From CAIZGX01 sp046048875 (GTDB lineage Bacteria > Bacteroidota > Bacteroidia > Flavobacteriales_D > Sanyastnellaceae), in the NCBI GenBank assembly GCA_046048875.1, contig JBJOFG010000005.1:1-25539 (forward strand): 25,539 nt of DNA, in the 5' to 3' direction. Of this stretch, positions 7,311 to 14,880 are shown in pieces. Below the pieces are notes generated by a model. That model did no database searches and was not told where the DNA came from. It saw only the letters and a list, made by a program, of their open reading frames with translations. The position numbers and the translations under genes were made by a program. Each line of letters starts with the position of its first letter. Positions within the stretch are counted from its first letter, which is position 1.

Positions 7311-7404
7311 TGACCTTCTTCGAAGGATGACACTTCGTGGATGACACAACACGTTGTGATGACCTTCTTTGAAGGATGACCACTTCGTGGATGACGCTCC
7401 GTGG
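7296..7404 (+). repeat. Mini-hairpin array with ATGA linker, duplicated 49-bp block
   Basis: Hairpins in order are CACAAC-AC-GTTGTG, CCTTC-TTC-GAAGG and CAC-TTC-GTG(G), each followed by ATGA. The same set is then repeated with TTC changed to TTT in the second loop and one extra C, and a weaker end unit follows (CGCTCCGTGG). Copy one is 7296-7344 and copy two 7345-7394. The first hairpin lies inside the coding sequence of the preceding gene and supplies its TGA stop. Confidence 0.85.
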
Positions 7405-7426
7405 TAAATGTCAAAAATAAACAGAC

Positions 7427-7462
7427 AATTCGGAAAAATACCGAATTAATGTCTTAAATTTG
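7427..7462 (+). promoter_or_regulatory. abiE promoter with inverted-repeat operator
   Basis: AATTCGG (7427-7433), a 7-nt AT-rich spacer and CCGAATT (7441-7447) form a perfect 7-bp inverted repeat. TAAATTTG (7455-7462) matches the Bacteroidota -7 box and lies 4 nt before the abiEi ATG, so the transcript would be nearly leaderless. AbiEi antitoxins are known to repress their own promoter by binding inverted repeats, and this repeat lies where the -33 region would be. Binding here is inferred. Confidence 0.65.
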
Positions 7463-7466
7463 ACAA

Positions 7467-8105
7467 ATGAACCCTGTTTTAGAGCTATTAAAATTCAAAG
7501 ACCAGCCCTTTGGTACGTCAGTATTGCTGGGAATACTTAGGGGTTATAGCCGTCCATATGACAAGATAAATGATCTTGTCCGACAGGGATATCTTTCTCA
7601 ATTAAGAAAGGGGCTTTATATGACCTCAGGAAAAGTAAGCTCAACATTTCCTGAACCGTTTTTAATTGCCAATCAATTGTACGGTCCGAGTTACGTGTCT
7701 ATAGATTCGGCTCTATCTTATTGGGGATTTATTCCTGAGAGAGTATTTGAAACAACGAGTGTAACAGTGCGACTGTCGAAGAGTTTCTCAACTGAAGTCG
7801 GAACATTTAGTTTTTCGCATCTCCCGAAATCGTATTATCCTTTGGGTATTCAGTCTGTCGCTCTCACAGAAACACAGCGTGTGTTAATAGCCAGTCCCGA
7901 GAAAAGTCTTTGCGACAAAATAGTAACCACGGCTGGAATTAATCTTCGAAGTAAGAAGCAAGCAGAATCCTATTTATTGGATGATTTACGAATAGATCAA
8001 GAAAAATTAGGCGAGTTGAATATAGAAGAAATGTCGAATTGGCTGTCAGTAGCGCCAAAGGCGAATAGTTTGAAAATAATGATTGAAGCAATTTCAGAAT
8101 TATGA
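7467..8105 (+). CDS. abiEi: AbiEi-type antitoxin / transcriptional regulator (type IV TA)
   Basis: The 212-residue protein has an N-terminal winged-helix region (residues ~5-55, ending in DLVRQGYLSQLRKGLYM). A middle domain follows, with EPFLIANQLYGPSYVSIDSALSYWGFIPE, typical of AbiEi antitoxins, and then SPEKSLCDKI. In this family the winged helix represses the operon and the C-terminal part counters the toxin; the inverted repeat in the promoter fits that. The gene overlaps the toxin gene by 4 bp (ATGA). AbiE systems act as type IV toxin-antitoxin modules and in some hosts abort phage infection. Phage defence here is inference. Confidence 0.9.
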   Translation: MNPVLELLKFKDQPFGTSVLLGILRGYSRPYDKINDLVRQGYLSQLRKGLYMTSGKVSSTFPEPFLIANQLYGPSYVSIDSALSYWGFIPERVFETTSVTVRLSKSFSTEVGTFSFSHLPKSYYPLGIQSVALTETQRVLIASPEKSLCDKIVTTAGINLRSKKQAESYLLDDLRIDQEKLGELNIEEMSNWLSVAPKANSLKIMIEAISEL

Positions 8106-8947
8106 TAAAACAATGGATTGAGTCTTATGAGCCAAAGAATGTTCAAGAAACAGAACAGGCGCTTCGAGAGATTATGCAGGAAATAACCTTGGCTGGTTTG
8201 CACAGAGCTAATTTCTTTAAGCATGCTGCATTTTACGGTGGCACTGCGCTTCGTATATTTCATGATCTTGAAAGGTTTTCGGAGGATCTTGATTTTTCTC
8301 TATTGGAGAAGAATCTTGAATTCAAGTTAGAGCCATACTTCAATGCGGTCATTGAAGAGTTTGAAGCTCTTGGTCTCAAGGTAAATCTTCAGCACAAGAC
8401 AAAATTAAAAAGTTCGTCAATAGATTCTGCTTTTCTAAAATCAGATACGCTTTGGAGCGAATTAATTTTTGAAAGTTCTATCCCTCAGATTCGTTTAACA
8501 ACGAAGCCGATGATAAAAATAAAAATTGAAGTCGATACGAATCCTCCCCTTCATTTTGAAACTGAAAATCTCCTATTAACGAGGCCATATTCTTTTTACG
8601 TCAATTGCTTTACATTGCCCAATCTGTTCGCTGGAAAAATGCACGCCTTGCTTTTTCGCAAATGGAAGGACAGAGTCAAAGGCCGCGACTGGTATGACTT
8701 AGCGTGGTATATTAAGAATGGAGTGCAATTAAACTTAGAACACTTTTGTAACCGTGCAATCGAAAGCGGCGATTGGCAAGATTCAACCATTAGCAGAGCA
8801 CAATTAATTTCCTTGTTAGAAAACAAGATCAATTCAGTCGATATAAATAAAGTCAAAGACGATGTCATTCGATTTATTCCAGATCAATCGGAATTAAACA
8901 TTTGGTCGAAGGAGTATTTTCAGGCGTTGGTAAGAAAATTGAAATAA
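8102..8947 (+). CDS. abiEii: AbiEii-type nucleotidyltransferase toxin (type IV TA)
   Basis: The 281-residue protein has the DNA-polymerase-beta-like core of AbiEii: GGTALRIF (Gly46-Gly47), then FSEDLDFSLL with Ser60, Asp62 and Asp64. The later motifs AGKMHALLFRKW and GRDWYDLAWY carry the conserved Lys and Asp. Length is in the usual 270-310 range. AbiEii toxins are NTP-dependent nucleotidyltransferases; related MenT toxins modify tRNA acceptor ends. Translation is coupled to the antitoxin by the ATGA overlap. All core motifs are intact, so the toxin is probably active. A CA-linked hairpin array begins 6 bp after the stop. Confidence 0.92.
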   Translation: MIKQWIESYEPKNVQETEQALREIMQEITLAGLHRANFFKHAAFYGGTALRIFHDLERFSEDLDFSLLEKNLEFKLEPYFNAVIEEFEALGLKVNLQHKTKLKSSSIDSAFLKSDTLWSELIFESSIPQIRLTTKPMIKIKIEVDTNPPLHFETENLLLTRPYSFYVNCFTLPNLFAGKMHALLFRKWKDRVKGRDWYDLAWYIKNGVQLNLEHFCNRAIESGDWQDSTISRAQLISLLENKINSVDINKVKDDVIRFIPDQSELNIWSKEYFQALVRKLK

Positions 8948-8953
8948 CAATCT

Positions 8954-9058
8954 ATCACCTATGGTGATCAATCCTTCGAATCAATCGCCACGCGATCAAT
9001 TGCGTTGCAATCAATCCTGCGGATCCAGTTTATCGCGAAGTGATTGATCCACCGGATT
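8954..9058 (+). repeat. Seven-unit mini-hairpin array (CA linker)
   Basis: Units in order are ATCACC-TAT-GGTGAT, ATCC-TTC-GAAT (imperfect), ATCGC-CAC-GCGAT, ATTGC-GTT-GCAAT and ATCC-TGC-GGAT, the first five linked by CA. After a short break come ATCGC-GAA-GTGAT (one wobble pair) and ATCC-ACC-GGAT. Both arms change together between units (ATCGC/GCGAT versus ATTGC/GCAAT), as expected if pairing or dyad symmetry is kept. The array separates abiEii from the receptor gene and ends 4 bp before that gene's -7 box. Confidence 0.85.
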
Positions 9059-9062
9059 ATCG

Positions 9063-9070
9063 TATTTTCG
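9063..9070 (+). promoter_or_regulatory. Possible -7 box of the receptor gene
   Basis: TATTTTCG, one change from TAnnTTTG, ends 5 nt before the ATG at 9076. It supports that start over the in-frame ATG at 9040, which would place the box inside the coding region and the hairpin array in the N-terminus. Confidence 0.4.
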
Positions 9071-9075
9071 CACCC

Positions 9076-11484
9076 ATGAAAAACCTTTTCTTCACGTTTT
9101 CCTTCATTTTATTCACCCTATTTTCCTTCGCTCAAACCTCCACCATTACCGGTGTTGTTAAGGGTATTGATGCAGGAAAGACAGAGGACTTAGCATTCGT
9201 AAGCGTGAGTGTTCATGCGGTGAAGGACAGCCTTGTGTTGAAGGCTACGGCTTCGGATAACAGCGGGGCGTTTAGTTTGGAAGTTGAAAGTGCTGATTCA
9301 GTATTGGTCTATTTCAACATCATCGGATACAAACCTATTTGGAAAAAGATTGCGGCGAGCGCAAGTGTGAATCTCGGAACGATTGAATTGATGCGGACTT
9401 CAGCCGTTACGTCTGAAATGGAATTCGTGGCGAAGAAACCGCTCGTGCAAGTACAAGCCGATAAAACCATTTTCAATGTGGAAGGAACTGCGAATGCGGT
9501 TGGACTGAATGCTTTGGAATTGTTGCGTCGCGCGCCAGGTGTGGTAATCGATAACAACAACAACATTTCGGTAAAAGGAAAATCAGGAATCACTGTGTAC
9601 ATCGACGGAAGAATTTCTCCGCTTCAAGGTTCGCAGTTGTCTGACTTTTTGAAAAGCACTCCATCTTCTTCGATTGAAAAAATTGAGATTATAACGAATC
9701 CTTCTGCACGCTTCGATGCCGCTGGAACAGCAGGTATCTTGAATATTGTGATGAAGAAGAACAGCAATTACGGACAGAACGCAACGTTCGGAATTGGATA
9801 CGGAAATCAGGTTTATGGAAAGATCAACGGTTCCTTCACCTATAACAGAAGGAAGGGGAAGACCAATGTATACGCTACCTACGGAAATAATTTCTCGGAA
9901 GAATGGGGATACATGCGCTTTTACAAAGAGCAGAACGATATTTTCTTCGACCAACGAACCTATTCGTTGTACAAAGATCAATCGCATTATGGCAAGGCGG
10001 GAATTGACATTTCCATCAACGATAAAAACACCATCGGTTTTTCGGTAAACACGAATCTAGCGAACAACCTTTCAGACAGTCACGGTTCAACGCCAATTGG
10101 AAGTGTAGCGCTGGGTGCTGGTATTGACAGCACCTTGGAAGCAAGTTCCATTAGCGACGGTTATCGAAACAACTACGGCGCGAATGTCAACTATCAGTGG
10201 AAAGGAGAGAACGACAAGGAGTTGACAGTAGATGCGAATTACGGGATTTACGACATTGACAATAAAAATTTCCAACCCAACAGATACATGGGGTCAAATG
10301 GCCTTTTGTTGAACGAGCGTAATTATCAGAACAACACAGCAACGCAAATTGACATTGCCGTGGTTCGTGCCGATTACAGTTTTAATTGGAAGAAAATCAA
10401 GTGGGAAGCAGGATTGAAGGGCACGCAAGTGAATACGAACAACAAATTAGATTTCTTCAATATTATTGAGAATAATTTTGAAGTGGATTCGAACCTTACC
10501 AATTCCTTCGAGTACAAGGAACGCGTGCTAGCAGCTTATGCAAACGCCTCGGGGAAGTACAAAAAATTCGGATGGCAGGTGGGAGTGCGAGCGGAAAACA
10601 CGAAGAGCAACGGTGAGTTATTCGCATTAACACCTCAACCGCTTTCAAAAGTCGATCGCTTGTACACGAACTTGTTTCCGAGTGCCGCTATAACCTTCGA
10701 TCACAAAGAAACCAGCACCTTCAACTTAACTTATAGCCGCCGAATTGACAGACCAAGTTATCAGTCGTTGAATCCGTTCGAGTCGCGCCTCGACGAACTT
10801 TCGTATTCGCGTGGAAACGCCTTCCTTCAACCGCAATACACCGACGCTTTCGAGTTGAGTCACACCTTGTTTTACATGATCACCAGTTCCATCGGCTACA
10901 GCAAGACCAACGGTTTCTTCACCGAGATTACGGATACCACAGAGTTCTCTCGTTCTTACATTCAAACGCGCAACTTGGGTTATCGCGAGAACATTACCTT
11001 CAACCTAGGTAGTCCTGTTTCCTTTGCGAAGTGGTGGGACGGTTATGTGAACATGGGCGTGTACAACATTCACAACCGCGCAACCTTTGAAGACGGCAAC
11101 ACGATAGACCTTCGCGCAACGTCGTACAACATTTTCATGCAAAACACTTTCAAGTTCAACAAGACTACCTCTTTCGAACTTTCTGGATTCTTCAACGGTC
11201 CGAGCGTTTGGGGCGGCACCTTCCGCAACAAGCCTATGGGTGGAATGGACGTTGCCTTCCAAAAAACCTTCTTAGAGGATAAGCTCGTTCTTCGCCTCGC
11301 CTACGGTGACATTCTTCGCACCATGCGTTGGAGAGGCATCTCTCAATACGCTGGTCTCTACATGGACGCCAGCGGCCTGTGGGAATCGCGCACTGCGCGC
11401 ATCAACCTCACTTGGAAGATCGGTAATCAGAAGTTGAAGGAGAAGAAGGCGAGTCAGGTAGATGAATTCAAAAGAGTCAAATGA
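9076..11484 (+). CDS. Outer-membrane beta-barrel protein, TonB-receptor-like
   Basis: The 802-residue protein starts with a signal peptide (MKNLFFTFSFILFTLFSFA, cleavage near residue 19-20). It then has a carboxypeptidase-D regulatory-like domain (~22-105, STITGVVKGIDAG onwards), a plug-like domain (~125-230, with LRRAPGVVIDNNNNISVKGK, VYIDGR and the IEIITNPSARFDA stretch) and a long aromatic-rich beta-barrel to the C-terminus. This matches the outer-membrane beta-barrel family common in Bacteroidota, related to TonB-dependent receptors. No TonB box or SusD partner is seen, so a ligand cannot be named. ATG at 9076 is preferred because the signal peptide starts there. The TGA stop overlaps the first bases of the inverted repeat bracketing the efflux operon. 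Confidence 0.9.
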   Translation: MKNLFFTFSFILFTLFSFAQTSTITGVVKGIDAGKTEDLAFVSVSVHAVKDSLVLKATASDNSGAFSLEVESADSVLVYFNIIGYKPIWKKIAASASVNLGTIELMRTSAVTSEMEFVAKKPLVQVQADKTIFNVEGTANAVGLNALELLRRAPGVVIDNNNNISVKGKSGITVYIDGRISPLQGSQLSDFLKSTPSSSIEKIEIITNPSARFDAAGTAGILNIVMKKNSNYGQNATFGIGYGNQVYGKINGSFTYNRRKGKTNVYATYGNNFSEEWGYMRFYKEQNDIFFDQRTYSLYKDQSHYGKAGIDISINDKNTIGFSVNTNLANNLSDSHGSTPIGSVALGAGIDSTLEASSISDGYRNNYGANVNYQWKGENDKELTVDANYGIYDIDNKNFQPNRYMGSNGLLLNERNYQNNTATQIDIAVVRADYSFNWKKIKWEAGLKGTQVNTNNKLDFFNIIENNFEVDSNLTNSFEYKERVLAAYANASGKYKKFGWQVGVRAENTKSNGELFALTPQPLSKVDRLYTNLFPSAAITFDHKETSTFNLTYSRRIDRPSYQSLNPFESRLDELSYSRGNAFLQPQYTDAFELSHTLFYMITSSIGYSKTNGFFTEITDTTEFSRSYIQTRNLGYRENITFNLGSPVSFAKWWDGYVNMGVYNIHNRATFEDGNTIDLRATSYNIFMQNTFKFNKTTSFELSGFFNGPSVWGGTFRNKPMGGMDVAFQKTFLEDKLVLRLAYGDILRTMRWRGISQYAGLYMDASGLWESRTARINLTWKIGNQKLKEKKASQVDEFKRVK

Positions 11485-11655
11485 GCTCGTTTATCGAGCG
11501 GCATCCGAAATGCCCCCACAGAAGGTGGGGGATAAGATCATAGGTTAGGTCTAATTCGAATTGAATAGACACCTCTTTGCTTTTGACCTTTATGATTTCT
11601 TACACATTTTTCCCCCACCTTCTGTGGGGGCATTTCGAATGCCGCCCTAAAGGGC
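11483..11655. repeat. Hairpin-armed inverted-repeat element, copy 1
   Basis: The core (11499-11644) has terminal inverted repeats: CGGCATCCGAAATGCCCC on the left and GGGGCATTTCGAATGCCG on the right, with CCCCCAC-AGAAG-GTGGGGG hairpins inside each arm. GCTCG-TTTAT-CGAGC flanks it on the left and GCCCT-AA-AGGGC on the right. About 80 AT-rich bases lie between the arms. A second copy lies at 18398-18571. The element overlaps the receptor stop and lies upstream of tetR. It may be a MITE or a bidirectional terminator; no transposase is nearby. Confidence 0.85.
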
Positions 11656-11719
11656 TCATTAAATCGCTTCGCGAGGAAACATTTTCCCCACTTTTCGTTT
11701 CCAATGTAAAATTTGTGTC

Positions 11720-11727
11720 TATCTTTG
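11720..11727 (+). promoter_or_regulatory. -7 box of the efflux operon
   Basis: TATCTTTG, followed by C, is a full match to the Bacteroidota -7 box TAnnTTTG. It lies 7 nt before the TTG start of the TetR gene, which suggests a leaderless or nearly leaderless transcript. A matching -33 element is not clear. Confidence 0.6.
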
Positions 11728-11734
11728 CGCCGCT

Positions 11735-12379
11735 TTGGAAATCAAGAAAAGACATATTCTCTCGGAAACACTTCAGTTGTTTCTAAAGTTTGGCATTAAA
11801 AGTCTCACCATGGACGATATTGCCAAGAAGCTCTGCATCTCAAAGAAGACGCTGTATGCGCATGTGAAGGATAAGGAAGATTTGTTGGAAAATGCGGTGG
11901 ATCTATTCAGCAAGGCAGAGCAACATCAGATTGAAGAAATATGCAGCAGAGGACTGAATGCTATCGATGAAAGTTTAGAGATTAAGCGTTGGGTGCTGGA
12001 TATGTTGCAAAACATTCATCCGTCCGTCGCTTACGACATGGAGAAATTTCACCCGCGTGTACATCAGCGTATGGTGAAAGCGAGACAAGAAATCATATAT
12101 AAATGTGTTTTCGGGAACATCGTAAAAGGACAGAAAGAAGGCTTGTACCGCAAGGAGATCAACGCGAACATTTTGGCCAAGTTGTATGTTGGACGAATGG
12201 AAGTCATGTTTGATCAGGATCTATTCCCAAGTAAAGAATACAACGTTACAGATGTTTACATGGAATGGTTCTCTTACCATATTCACGGAATGGCTACTGA
12301 AAAGGGCATTGAACTTTTGAATAAAAACATTCTCAACGCATCCAATTCAACCAAGAAAAAATCAACGAAAAAGCAATAA
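11735..12379 (+). CDS. TetR/AcrR-family transcriptional regulator
   Basis: This 214-residue regulator has an N-terminal helix-turn-helix: FGIKSLTMDDIAKKLCISKK, then TLYAHVKDKEDLLENAV, residues ~17-55. An all-helical ligand domain follows. The C-terminus is Lys/Ser/Thr-rich (NSTKKKSTKKQ). No ATG or GTG start precedes the DNA-binding domain, and the only in-frame start is TTG at 11735, just behind a good -7 box. It is the first gene of the efflux operon (9 bp before the tolC-like start), so it probably regulates its own operon in response to a pump substrate. No clear operator palindrome is seen at the promoter. Confidence 0.88.
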   Translation: MEIKKRHILSETLQLFLKFGIKSLTMDDIAKKLCISKKTLYAHVKDKEDLLENAVDLFSKAEQHQIEEICSRGLNAIDESLEIKRWVLDMLQNIHPSVAYDMEKFHPRVHQRMVKARQEIIYKCVFGNIVKGQKEGLYRKEINANILAKLYVGRMEVMFDQDLFPSKEYNVTDVYMEWFSYHIHGMATEKGIELLNKNILNASNSTKKKSTKKQ

Positions 12380-12387
12380 TTCAATTC

Positions 12388-13731
12388 ATGATACAATTCA
12401 ACATAAACAAAAAATTAAGTGTACTTCTCGCAGTAGCACTTGGTTTTGTTTCACTCGGAAATGCCCAGCAAGCGCTTACTTTGGCGGCTGCGAAAGAGTT
12501 TGCGGTGAAGAATGCTTTCCAAGTGAAAACAACAAATTTGGATGCGCAATCGGCCAAGCTTCAAACCGATCAGCTGCTTGCCATTGGTCTTCCACAGATA
12601 AGTGGAAGCCTTCAATACCAAAATTTCATTGATCGTCCGACAAGCATTTTACCGGGAGATTTTTTCGGTATGCCCGGACAAAACGTCGCTGTGCAATTCG
12701 GTGTTCCGCAAACATTAACTGCGGGCATTAACGCTTCGCAACTGTTGTTCGACGGTTCATGGTTAGTGGGACTTCAAGCATCTCGAGCATACGCTGCTTT
12801 GCAAAACAAGAACATCATTAAAAGTGAAATAGATGTGAAGCGCGCCACCGAAGAAGCGTATCACTTAGCAGTAATTGCGCAAGAGAGCATCGCCTTGCTT
12901 TCTGCTTCGCGCGATCTTTTAGCAACAACTCTTGAGCACACGAAAGCCTTGAAGAACGAGGGTTTTGTCGAGACGCAAGACGTTGAGCAATTGTCACTTT
13001 CGTTGAATGAATTGGACGCGCGCATCCGAGTTGCGCAAACACAAGCGCTTGTTGCTAAGACCTTGTTGAAGTTTACCATTGGAATGAATGTCGACGAGGA
13101 AATTACTTTGTTAGATAACAGCACTGCAATTTTAGAATCGTTCAACGCGCAGTTGGTTCAAACGACGTTCAACGCAGATAACTTAATCGACAATCAGATC
13201 ATCAAAGACGGATTGGCTCTTCAAAAATTAAGTGTGAAAAATCAGCAAGCGGGTCTACTTCCAAACCTTGCTGGATTCTATAGCTTGCAGCGTCAGGCGC
13301 AACGTCAAGAATTCAATTTTTTTGATGGAAATGAGCCTTGGTATCCAACACAATTGTGGGGACTTTCTATGAATATTCCAATTGTTTCGGGTGGAGGAAA
13401 AATGAAGGGTATTCAAAAGGCTGAAGTTGAAGTTAAGCGTATGGAAGAGACCTTAGCATTTTCAACCAATGCAGCGAAATTGGAGTATCAAGTGGGAATG
13501 GCCGAGTACATGAACGCCACACAAAACGTTGATTTGGCCATGCAATCGTACACGTTAGCTGCAAGCATCTTGGAAAAAACACAAATCAAATTCGATCAAG
13601 GAACTTCTTCCAGCTTTGAGTTGTCGCGTCAGACTTCTCAATTGTTACAAGCTCAAGTATCCTTAATTCAAGCGCGTTTAAGTTTAATGAACGCACAAAC
13701 CAGACTTTCAAAATCGTTGAACGCACTTTAA
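12388..13731 (+). CDS. TolC-family outer-membrane efflux channel
   Basis: The 447-residue protein has a signal peptide (residues ~1-26, ending LGNAQ), then the repeated long helices and strands of TolC-type channels. QALTLAAAKEFAVKNAFQ opens the first repeat, YSLQRQAQRQEF and WGLSMNIPIVSGG lie at the start of the second, and FDQGTSSSFELSRQTSQLLQ closes it. It would form the trimeric exit duct through the outer membrane for the pump encoded downstream. It starts 8 bp after tetR and ends 13 bp before the fusion-protein gene. Confidence 0.93.
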   Translation: MIQFNINKKLSVLLAVALGFVSLGNAQQALTLAAAKEFAVKNAFQVKTTNLDAQSAKLQTDQLLAIGLPQISGSLQYQNFIDRPTSILPGDFFGMPGQNVAVQFGVPQTLTAGINASQLLFDGSWLVGLQASRAYAALQNKNIIKSEIDVKRATEEAYHLAVIAQESIALLSASRDLLATTLEHTKALKNEGFVETQDVEQLSLSLNELDARIRVAQTQALVAKTLLKFTIGMNVDEEITLLDNSTAILESFNAQLVQTTFNADNLIDNQIIKDGLALQKLSVKNQQAGLLPNLAGFYSLQRQAQRQEFNFFDGNEPWYPTQLWGLSMNIPIVSGGGKMKGIQKAEVEVKRMEETLAFSTNAAKLEYQVGMAEYMNATQNVDLAMQSYTLAASILEKTQIKFDQGTSSSFELSRQTSQLLQAQVSLIQARLSLMNAQTRLSKSLNAL

Positions 13732-13744
13732 TAAAAAGAAAAAA

Positions 13745-14869
13745 ATGAAACTCATGTATATCTCAAAAATCACAGCATCTCTAGTTTTAGGTGCTGCCTT
13801 GTTAGCCTCTTGTGGACCGAAAGACAAGAACGCGGAATTGAATGATTTGAAAGCGAAGCGTTCTGAATTGGACGGACAAATTTCAGCACTTGAAAAAGAA
13901 TTGGGCATCACCAACGCGGTGAAAGCGCGCAAGATTATGACTACCGATGTGGTGGCTGCACCGTTCAAACACTGTGTAGAAATTCAAGGAACTGTAGATG
14001 CAGAAAACAACGTGGTTGTTGCTCCGCAAATTCCTGGCTTAGTAACGAAAATTTATGTGAGTGAAGGCGATGCAGTTTCTGCAGGACAGCTTCTTGCTGA
14101 AACAGACAACAGTGCCTACGCGGCCCAGATTGCGGCTATTCAACCACAGTTGGAATTGGCGAAAGATGTTTTCCAAAGACAAGAACGGTTGTGGGAACAG
14201 AAGATCGGCAGTGAAGTACAATACCTGCAAGCGAAGACGCAAGTAGATGCGTTGAACAAACAGATCAACGCCATTCAAGCACAAATTGAATTGACGAAAG
14301 TAAAAGCACCAATCAGCGGAATCGTTGATCACGTGGGAGCGCGAGTGGGACAGTTTGCAACCGCACAGAATCCAGATCCTTGTTTCCGAATCGTGAACTT
14401 AGCTTCATTGAAAGTGAAGTCTGAAGTAGCCGAGACCTATGCAAACAAAGTGAAGAAAGGAAACAAAGTGCTATTGTACTTCCCTGACATCAGTACAGAA
14501 ATTGAAGGAAGCATTTCTTTCACTGCGAAATTCATTAGTCCAATGTCACGCACCTTCACCGCTGAAGCAACGCTTGCAGGTTCGAACGAATTACTTCGTC
14601 CAAACATGGTGAGTGTGATGAAGATTGTAGACTATGAAAATCCGGCTGCCATTTTAGCGCCGTTGAATTTGATTCAAAATGAAAACAACATGCAATACGT
14701 GTATGTTGCGGTGAATGAAAACGGAGTGTTAACTGCTCGCAGAAGAGCGGTAACTGTTGGACAGGTATACGCTGGAAACGCAGAATTGACGAGTGGACTA
14801 AGCATTGGAGACAAGTTGATCACAACGGGTTATGCAGAGTTGACTGAAGGAATGGCCATTGAATTATAA
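13745..14869 (+). CDS. RND efflux membrane-fusion lipoprotein (HlyD/AcrA-like)
   Basis: The 374-residue protein has a lipoprotein signal with lipobox LLASC (Cys23), so it should be anchored in a membrane facing the periplasm. Residues ~30-55 form a short charged coiled-coil. The split biotinyl/lipoyl domain begins near NNVVVAPQIPGLVTKIYVSE and resumes at KVKAPISGIVDHVGARVGQ, with an alpha hairpin between. Beta-barrel and membrane-proximal domains follow. It links the RND pump to the TolC channel. Met4 is an alternative start. The gene is 11 bp before the pump gene. Confidence 0.93.
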   Translation: MKLMYISKITASLVLGAALLASCGPKDKNAELNDLKAKRSELDGQISALEKELGITNAVKARKIMTTDVVAAPFKHCVEIQGTVDAENNVVVAPQIPGLVTKIYVSEGDAVSAGQLLAETDNSAYAAQIAAIQPQLELAKDVFQRQERLWEQKIGSEVQYLQAKTQVDALNKQINAIQAQIELTKVKAPISGIVDHVGARVGQFATAQNPDPCFRIVNLASLKVKSEVAETYANKVKKGNKVLLYFPDISTEIEGSISFTAKFISPMSRTFTAEATLAGSNELLRPNMVSVMKIVDYENPAAILAPLNLIQNENNMQYVYVAVNENGVLTARRRAVTVGQVYAGNAELTSGLSIGDKLITTGYAELTEGMAIEL

Positions 14870-14880
14870 GACGCCGAATC

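Noticed and set aside
9040..9075. Upstream ATG start for the outer-membrane receptor
   Set aside because: It would start within the hairpin array and put non-signal residues before a good signal peptide beginning at 9076.
11577..11786. 69-residue frame across the inverted-repeat element and the TetR start
   Set aside because: It runs through the non-coding arms of the element, overlaps the TetR coding region in another frame and shows no protein family features.
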